Part shown: piece by piece, positions 1-3,886 of the stretch
Position numbering within the stretch: position 1 is the stretch's first letter
How the letters are laid out: each line of letters starts with the position of its first letter
Source: an uncultured Erysipelotrichaceae bacterium
GTDB lineage: Bacteria; Bacillota_I; Bacilli_A; Erysipelotrichales; Erysipelotrichaceae
Reading direction: 5' to 3'
Length of the DNA stretch: 5,283 nt
Assembly (NCBI GenBank): GCA_902784015.1
Contig: CACZTC010000143.1
Span: forward strand, 1 to 5,283
Translations under genes and position numbers: made by a program
The notes under the pieces: generated by a model
What the model was told of the DNA's origin: nothing
Seen by the model: the letters and a program-made list of their open reading frames with translations, nothing else
Database searches by the model: none

Positions 1-51
1 AATAAAATATGTTGCAATAATCAGCAAAAATAAAACAAGTAGTTTCTTCAT
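1..51 (-). CDS. N-terminus of an exported or membrane-anchored protein (partial)
   Basis: Reading leftwards from an ATG at 51-49 gives 17 open codons to the window edge: MKKLLVLFLLIIATYFI. Two lysines followed by an unbroken hydrophobic stretch is the start of a Sec signal peptide or an N-terminal membrane anchor. No lipobox cysteine or cleavage site is reached before the edge. The ATG follows the greA stop by 44 bases on the same strand, with a purine-rich AGAGA about 5 bases upstream as a modest ribosome binding site. In Bacillus subtilis a penicillin-binding protein gene follows greA, and such a protein would begin this way, but the visible residues cannot identify the product. That something secreted or anchored starts here is fairly likely; its function is unknown. 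Confidence 0.6.
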   Translation of the reverse strand, partial: MKKLLVLFLLIIATYFI

Positions 52-70
52 AAGTCTCTACTTGTTATAT
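30..70 (-). repeat. Inverted repeat spanning the start codon of the left-edge gene
   Basis: Positions 34-42 (aacaagtag) and 58-66 (ctacttgtt) are perfect reverse complements of 9 bases separated by 15 bases. After one mismatch (33/67), three more A-T pairs are possible (30-32 with 68-70). In minus-strand RNA this would form a hairpin with the ATG (51-49) in the loop and part of the weak Shine-Dalgarno region in the stem. No U-run follows it, so it does not look like an intrinsic terminator. The repeat is directly visible; a regulatory role is inference, and chance in AT-rich DNA is possible. Confidence 0.45.
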
Positions 71-95
71 ATGTATAAAATTTATTTATTCCAAA

Positions 96-569
96 TTATT
101 TCTTACTTTTTATTTCAATAATAATTACTTCATATGGTTTAGCAACTTGAACAGTACGCTTGTCACCTACTTTAGCATCTAGAATTGCTTGAGCTAATGG
201 TGATTCATTACTGATAATACCATTTAATGGATCAGTTTCCACACCACCAAGAATTGTATATGTAGATTTTTCTTTATTATCTAAGAATTGTAAAGTAACA
301 GTTGAACCTATAGTTACGCGTGAGCCTCCTTTTGTATTAATAATTACATAATTCTGTAATGTATGTTCAATACTATCAATTTCAGCTTGTACTTGTGATT
401 GTCTTTCTCTAGCTGCATCATAGTCAGCATTTTCTGATAAGTCACCATGAGATCTAGCTTCAGCTATTTCTTTTTTTACATCTTCTAAAACAACATGTAC
501 TAAATTATCATATTTTTCTTGTAACGCTTTTAAACCTTCTTCTGTAATATATTCTTTTGCTTCATTCAT
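96..569 (-). CDS. greA: Transcription elongation factor GreA
   Basis: GreA enters the RNA polymerase secondary channel and stimulates cleavage of backtracked transcripts, rescuing stalled elongation complexes. The 157-residue product matches the usual length of about 158. Residues 1-75 form the N-terminal coiled-coil hairpin, with the tip motif ARSHGDLSENADYDAAR around residues 38-54; D43 and E46 correspond to the acidic pair that coordinates the catalytic magnesium. Residues 80-157 form the FKBP-like C-terminal domain, containing the family signature TDPLNGIISNESPLA. I chose the ATG at 569: a TTG at 575 is in frame, but the Shine-Dalgarno AGAGAGG (577-583) would lie one base from it, whereas it is 7 bases from the ATG. 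The gene follows udk by 38 bases, as in Bacillus, and probably also has its own promoter in that gap. Identification is secure. Confidence 0.97.
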   Translation of the reverse strand: MNEAKEYITEEGLKALQEKYDNLVHVVLEDVKKEIAEARSHGDLSENADYDAARERQSQVQAEIDSIEHTLQNYVIINTKGGSRVTIGSTVTLQFLDNKEKSTYTILGGVETDPLNGIISNESPLAQAILDAKVGDKRTVQVAKPYEVIIIEIKSKK

Positions 570-576
570 AAACAAA

Positions 577-583
577 CCTCTCT
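577..583 (-). promoter_or_regulatory. Ribosome binding site that fixes the greA start
   Basis: On the minus strand this reads AGAGAGG and ends 7 bases before the ATG at 569. An in-frame TTG at 575 is separated from it by a single base, too close for initiation, so the ATG is preferred and the protein begins MNEAKEYITEEG. Confidence 0.75.
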
Positions 584-597
584 TTTTTCGCTCAAAT

Positions 598-606
598 ATT
601 ATAGCA
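598..606 (-). promoter_or_regulatory. Extended -10 promoter candidate for greA
   Basis: The minus strand reads TGCTATAAT, a perfect sigma-A extended -10 element (TGnTATAAT). It overlaps the last codons of udk and lies in the udk-greA gap. The nearest -35-like hexamer, TTGGTA (625-630), is 21 bases upstream of TATAAT, which is too far, so recognition would rest on the extended -10. Transcription would begin near 590-592, leaving a leader of about 22 bases that contains the greA ribosome binding site. The motif is seen; promoter activity is inferred. Confidence 0.5.
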
Positions 607-607
607 C

Positions 608-1237
608 TTAGTAGTTAATGATGCTACCAATTTTAGTAGTCAATAAATCAATAGCGACTTTATTCTCGCCACCTTCAGGAATAATAATATCAGCATATCT
701 TTTTGTTGGCTCTATAAATGATTCATGCATAACTCTAACTGTATTTATGTATTGATTAATAACAGAATCCATTGATCTACCACGTTCTTTAACATCTCTT
801 AATAATCTTCTAATGAATCTAACATCTGCAGCAGTATCAACAAATACTTTAATATCTAACATATTTCTTAATTCTTCATTTTCTAATACAAATAAACCTT
901 CAAGAATTAAGACATCACATGGGAAGCAAGTTTCTGTAACATTACTGCGTGTATGATGTACATAATCATATGTAGGTTTTTCAATAGATTGACCATTTTC
1001 GAGTTGTTTTAAATGACTTAATAATAGATCATTATCAAAAGCAAAAGGATGGTCATAATTAGTTTTGATTCTTTCTTCCATAGGTTTATCTGATTGATCT
1101 TTATAATAATCATCTTGTCTAATAATTAATATAGATGTTTGATCAGAAAAACGCTCTTTAATATGTCTTGAAATAGATGTTTTTCCTGAAGCAGTGCCAC
1201 CTGCTATCCCAATAATAATAGGTTTAGATTCATTCAT
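608..1237 (-). CDS. udk: Uridine kinase (uridine/cytidine kinase)
   Basis: Udk phosphorylates uridine and cytidine to UMP and CMP in pyrimidine salvage in the cytoplasm. The 209-residue product is close to the usual 205-215. The P-loop GGTASGKT is at residues 13-20. The nucleoside-binding block QDDYYKDQ is at 41-48, followed by [13 protein letters not shown] at 52-64. YDYVHHTRS at 90-98 and LILEG at 110-114 form the substrate and Walker-B-like regions. A lid with [13 protein letters not shown] is at 143-155, and [15 protein letters not shown] at 176-190 is the family C-terminal signature. The start ATG is preceded by AAAGGAG (1248-1254) at 10 bases and overlaps the stop of the upstream Nudix gene as ATGA, implying translational coupling. 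Gene order udk-greA is conserved in Bacillota. Identification is secure. Confidence 0.97.
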   Translation of the reverse strand: MNESKPIIIGIAGGTASGKTSISRHIKERFSDQTSILIIRQDDYYKDQSDKPMEERIKTNYDHPFAFDNDLLLSHLKQLENGQSIEKPTYDYVHHTRSNVTETCFPCDVLILEGLFVLENEELRNMLDIKVFVDTAADVRFIRRLLRDVKERGRSMDSVINQYINTVRVMHESFIEPTKRYADIIIPEGGENKVAIDLLTTKIGSIINY

Positions 1238-1716
1238 ACTCGCAATTCTCCTTTATCCTTTGTATATAATAATTTACCTTCTTCATCATATTTAAATTCA
1301 TAAAAGAAAAGTTCTGAATTACCACTTAATAATCTTTCCAAGAATACTTTATCGCCTTCCCATAAATCTAATTTTAAAATATTATCTTTATTAATCCATG
1401 CTAATGTTCCTTCATCACATTCTTTTAAAGTACCCTCAAAATCTTCACACGTAAAAACCCAGATTTTTTCATAATCTTTATTTTCGTATATAAAATCTAT
1501 AATTCCTCTAAATACTACATTATTAGCATTTAAATTAGTTTCTTCTTTTATTTCTCTTATAATACAAGTTTCTGGAGATTCATCTAATTCTACTTTACCA
1601 CCAACACCAAGCCATTTACCTTCATTAATATCATTAGTCTTTTTATTCCTTAATAACATTAACCATTCATTATCTTTGATGATATAACATAAAGTAGCAT
1701 CTCTAAACTTATACAT
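1234..1716 (-). CDS. Nudix hydrolase, MutT/MTH1-like (possible 8-oxo-dGTP diphosphatase)
   Basis: This 160-residue protein belongs to the Nudix family, which hydrolyses nucleoside diphosphates linked to another moiety. The Nudix box runs from G40 to L62: G40-x5-E46-x7-R54-E55-I56-x-E58-E59-T60-N61-L62. The metal-binding glutamates (E55, E58, E59) are present, but the usual glycine at position 61 is asparagine. The preceding [11 protein letters not shown] (residues 33-43) resembles the GKW/GRW-xGxGGK strand of MTH1 and streptococcal MutX, which favours an oxidised purine triphosphate as substrate; this is inference, since Nudix specificity is hard to read from sequence. The start is 2 bases after the mltG stop and the TGA stop overlaps the udk ATG, so it is embedded in the operon. 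In B. subtilis this slot holds yrrM, yrrN and yrrO. Family is certain, substrate is not. Confidence 0.88.
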   Translation of the reverse strand: MYKFRDATLCYIIKDNEWLMLLRNKKTNDINEGKWLGVGGKVELDESPETCIIREIKEETNLNANNVVFRGIIDFIYENKDYEKIWVFTCEDFEGTLKECDEGTLAWINKDNILKLDLWEGDKVFLERLLSGNSELFFYEFKYDEEGKLLYTKDKGELRV

Positions 1717-1718
1717 AA

Positions 1719-2882
1719 TTACTCATTTCCATTTAAATATGTATTTACATTATTGGCATGTTCTTCAAATGTTTTAGCATAATAAATTGTTCCATCGCCA
1801 TAAACATCAGCCATAAAATAATAATTATCTGTTTGATTTGGATGCAATGCAGCATCTAAACAAGAAGCACTAAAATTACATATTGGTCCTGGTGTTAAGC
1901 CTTCATGAAGATAAGTATTATAACTAGATTCAGCATCAACGCTTGTTTCACATTTTTCCCAAGAATCACTTTCACGATTATAATCTATCGCATAACATAC
2001 TGTAACACTACTTTCTAAGCGCATATCTTCATTCATTCGATTATAAAATATTCCAGATATTTCTTTTTGATCTTCAATTCTATTACCAGCTTCAAATTGA
2101 ATAATAGAAGCTAAAGAATATATCTCATGTAAGCTTAAACCAATATTTTGGAAATCATCTTTATAATTTAAATAGATTAATCTACTTTGGTCTAAAATCT
2201 TTAATGTTATTTCTTCGGCATCGCTATCCTTTTTAAACTGATATGTATCAGGAGCTAAATAACCTTCAAGATAACATCTAGATTCACTATTATTAAAGAT
2301 TTCTTCAGTCAAGAAAGGATATTCATTCATTAATGATCTAATCCATTCTTGATTATTCCATAAATTCATAAAGTCTTCGTACGAAGCATCAGTTTTATTA
2401 CTTAATTTAGTAGCAATATGCTTAGCCCAGTCCCCTTCAATAATAGTAACTTCAACAATATTTTGGTTTGCAGCTAATGGATCATTTAATTTATTCAAAA
2501 TTGTTTCTAAAGGCCAACTCTTATCTAATTCATATTCACCAAAATAAATATTTGTTAATTCATTTAAACGTGCATAATAATATGCCATACGAGCATCTTT
2601 TATTATTCCTTCATCTTCTAGCTTTTCCGTAACACTCATTATTGTAGAATCTTCATCTACCACAAAAGAAACAATTTCAGATTCTTTTTGAATTGGTTTT
2701 TGACAACTTGTGAAATAATAATAGCTCATGCCTAATACAGCTATTAAAAGAAAGACGAAAAATAGTACCACTTTAGGTAAAATGGATTTCTTTCTTCGTC
2801 TATGCCATTCATAATACTCTTCTTCTTCAGCTATTTCGCTTAAGTCTTCAGTATTAACATCATTTTCATCAATATTACTCAT
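1719..2882 (-). CDS. mltG: Endolytic murein transglycosylase MltG (YceG family)
   Basis: MltG cuts nascent glycan strands at the outer face of the membrane and is thought to act as a terminase for peptidoglycan polymerisation. The 387-residue protein has an acidic cytoplasmic tail (1-25), a basic RRRKK patch (28-32), one transmembrane helix (about 36-57) and an extracellular part. Residues about 66-130 are the LysM-like subdomain of the family. LEGYLAPDTYQF (205-216) corresponds to the conserved EGYLFPDTY motif. ASIIQFEAG (258-266) holds the probable catalytic glutamate E264, and the C-terminal GLTPGPICN (328-336) and YFMAD (355-359) are family hallmarks. The usual LQSDPTV strand reads LESSVTV (289-295), lacking the aspartate. 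The start overlaps the DUF1292 stop by 8 bases, with GAAGG 8 bases upstream of the ATG. Identification is secure; single-residue variants are discussed in the findings. Confidence 0.95.
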   Translation of the reverse strand: MSNIDENDVNTEDLSEIAEEEEYYEWHRRRKKSILPKVVLFFVFLLIAVLGMSYYYFTSCQKPIQKESEIVSFVVDEDSTIMSVTEKLEDEGIIKDARMAYYYARLNELTNIYFGEYELDKSWPLETILNKLNDPLAANQNIVEVTIIEGDWAKHIATKLSNKTDASYEDFMNLWNNQEWIRSLMNEYPFLTEEIFNNSESRCYLEGYLAPDTYQFKKDSDAEEITLKILDQSRLIYLNYKDDFQNIGLSLHEIYSLASIIQFEAGNRIEDQKEISGIFYNRMNEDMRLESSVTVCYAIDYNRESDSWEKCETSVDAESSYNTYLHEGLTPGPICNFSASCLDAALHPNQTDNYYFMADVYGDGTIYYAKTFEEHANNVNTYLNGNE

Positions 2883-3123
2883 CTAATAAACCTTCATCTA
2901 AAAATGCATTTAGAACTTCTTGACACATATCCCATTCTTTTTCATCAACTGGTATTAATTCACCATCTTCATTATAAGAATATGGGATAATCTCTTCTTC
3001 ATCATCTAAAGAACGCAATATTACAAAGCTCTTATTACTTTCTTCATCATCGAATGTGAACAATATTTCTAATTCATATTCTTCACCATTTTCATCTGTT
3101 ACAAGAATAATATTTTCATCCAT
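2875..3123 (-). CDS. DUF1292 family acidic protein (YrzB-like)
   Basis: An 82-residue protein of unknown function, assigned to DUF1292 from the VTDENGEEYELEILFTFDDEE opening (residues 8-28), the following strand pattern SFVILRSLDDEEEIIPYSYNEDG (32-54), and its position between ruvX and mltG, which is where yrzB lies in Bacillus. It is extremely acidic: I count 29 Asp/Glu and only 3 Lys/Arg. There is no signal peptide or membrane segment, so it is cytoplasmic. The first ATG shares one base with the ruvX stop (TAATG) and has only a weak GG upstream, suggesting translation coupled to ruvX. Its own stop lies 8 bases inside mltG. No enzyme motif is visible. An adaptor or nucleic-acid-mimic role is conceivable but unsupported. 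Confidence 0.87.
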   Translation of the reverse strand: MDENIILVTDENGEEYELEILFTFDDEESNKSFVILRSLDDEEEIIPYSYNEDGELIPVDEKEWDMCQEVLNAFLDEGLLDE

Positions 3124-3545
3124 TATTTGTTACCATGAGAATCTAAATAGGTTTGAAGGATTTGTACTGCAGCTAATTGATCAATCTTTTTCTTTCTTTT
3201 TTTACGTGATAAATCAGCTTCCAATAATATTTCTTCAGCTATTTTAGTAGTATATCGCTCATCCCAAAGCACTACTTCGATTCCGCTTTCACTTTCTAAT
3301 AATTCTTTAAATTCTTCACAAATATGACCTCTTACTCCTACTTCATCATTAAGAAGTTTAGGATAGCCAAGCACTATTAATTCAGGATTTTCTTCTTTAC
3401 ATAATTCTAGAACTAAATCTAATGCTTTTTCATAATCATCTTGAGGAAATCTTAGCGTCTTTACTGTCCTTGCGATAAAGCCAGTATCACTTGCGCTAAC
3501 CCCACAAGTAACACTACCTAAATCAAGTCCAATATATTTAGCCAT
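3123..3545 (-). CDS. ruvX: RuvX/YqgF family putative pre-16S rRNA nuclease
   Basis: This RNase H-fold protein is implicated in the final 5' maturation of 16S rRNA; relatives were also proposed as Holliday junction resolvases. The 140 residues fit the family. Strand 1 is IGLDLGSVTCGVSASD (5-20) with catalytic D8. LIVLGYPKLLNDEVGVRG (56-73) corresponds to the usual GLPKNMNGTxGPRA loop, with altered residues in the second half. LWDERYTT (93-100) carries the second acidic position (D95/E96), and KKIDQLAAVQILQTYL (119-134) carries D122, so the acidic triad is complete. The basic DLSRKKRKKK stretch (111-120) is typical. The ATG directly follows the ireB TAG with no spacer; AGAGGA inside the end of ireB serves as ribosome binding site. 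Identification is secure; the exact physiological substrate rests on family knowledge. Confidence 0.95.
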   Translation of the reverse strand: MAKYIGLDLGSVTCGVSASDTGFIARTVKTLRFPQDDYEKALDLVLELCKEENPELIVLGYPKLLNDEVGVRGHICEEFKELLESESGIEVVLWDERYTTKIAEEILLEADLSRKKRKKKIDQLAAVQILQTYLDSHGNK

Positions 3546-3812
3546 CTATTTATTTTCCTCTAGATAAAATCTTACTAGTTCTTCAATTATTTCATGTCTT
3601 TCAACAGATTGAATAACTGATCTAGCATTATTATGACTTGAAATATATGCAGGGTCGTTAGATATCAAATATCCAGCTAATTGATTGATAGCACTATAGC
3701 CTCTTTCAACTAGCGCAGCTTCGACATTTTTTAATACTTCCCTAATATTTTCGCGACGTAATTCTTCAGAATTAAAAGTAACTGTACCTGTAGGTTGCTT
3801 ATTTTCAGACAT
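3546..3812 (-). CDS. ireB: IreB/ReoM family regulatory phosphoprotein (UPF0297, YrzL)
   Basis: IreB of Enterococcus and ReoM of Listeria are small cytoplasmic proteins phosphorylated by the PASTA-domain Ser/Thr kinase. ReoM controls ClpCP-dependent turnover of MurA and hence peptidoglycan synthesis. The 88-residue product has the family core: [19 protein letters not shown] (33-51), [13 protein letters not shown] (52-64) and [14 protein letters not shown] (71-84). The N-terminus PTGTVTFN (7-14) aligns with the phosphorylated threonine region of IreB/ReoM: T10 is the likely counterpart of T7, with T8 and T12 as neighbours. The start has a consensus AGGAGG (3821-3826) 8 bases upstream, the strongest ribosome binding site in the cluster. 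It follows alaS as in Bacillus and abuts ruvX. Family assignment is secure; phosphorylation here is inferred, since no kinase gene is in the window. Confidence 0.96.
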   Translation of the reverse strand: MSENKQPTGTVTFNSEELRRENIREVLKNVEAALVERGYSAINQLAGYLISNDPAYISSHNNARSVIQSVERHEIIEELVRFYLEENK

Positions 3813-3820
3813 AAATTTTA

Positions 3821-3826
3821 CCTCCT
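3821..3826 (-). promoter_or_regulatory. Consensus Shine-Dalgarno site of ireB
   Basis: The minus strand reads AGGAGG, 8 bases before the ireB ATG at 3812. It is the only perfect site in the window and sits at the head of the tightly coupled gene block, where strong initiation would set translation of the coupled genes downstream. Confidence 0.85.
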
Positions 3827-3843
3827 ACTTCATTAATAATTTT

Positions 3844-3873
3844 ATGATAGTAAAATCAAAAAGTATATAACAA
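3844..3873 (-). promoter_or_regulatory. Weak sigma-A promoter candidate between alaS and ireB
   Basis: The 74-base alaS-ireB gap contains TTGTTA (3868-3873; 4 of 6 to TTGACA) and TATCAT (3844-3849; 5 of 6 to TATAAT) with an 18-base spacer. Initiation near 3837 would give a leader of about 25 bases that includes the consensus Shine-Dalgarno site. I see no terminator hairpin after alaS, so readthrough from alaS is also expected. In such AT-rich DNA this match could be chance. Confidence 0.35.
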
Positions 3874-3886
3874 AGATATTAATTTA

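Noticed and set aside
66..94. Possible promoter for the left-edge gene: TTGGAA (89-94), 17-base spacer, TATATA (66-71).
   Set aside because: Both hexamers match only 4 of 6 and the region is nearly all A/T, so matches are expected by chance; kept only as a possibility in the hairpin finding.
52..95. Search for an intrinsic terminator after greA.
   Set aside because: The only hairpin here includes the next gene's start codon and has no following U-run on the minus strand, so it does not look like a terminator.
570..575. TTG start at 575 that would add two residues to GreA.
   Set aside because: The Shine-Dalgarno AGAGAGG would be only one base away; the ATG at 569 has ideal spacing and gives the usual GreA length.
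1234..1236. Possibility of a Mycoplasma-type code (TGA as Trp), given the AT richness.
   Set aside because: The Nudix gene ends in TGA exactly at the conserved-looking ATGA junction with udk, and the tryptophan codon I checked in mltG is TGG, so the standard bacterial code fits.
3056..3247. A 63-codon plus-strand open frame across the ruvX-DUF1292 junction.
   Set aside because: It is antisense to two well-supported genes, is rich in Phe/Ser/Ile as reverse-complement shadows are, and has no convincing ribosome binding site.
3813..3886. Search for a terminator, small RNA or riboswitch in the largest gap, between alaS and ireB.
   Set aside because: No GC-rich stem with a U-run, no T-box or other leader signature is visible; only a weak promoter and the ireB ribosome binding site could be supported.
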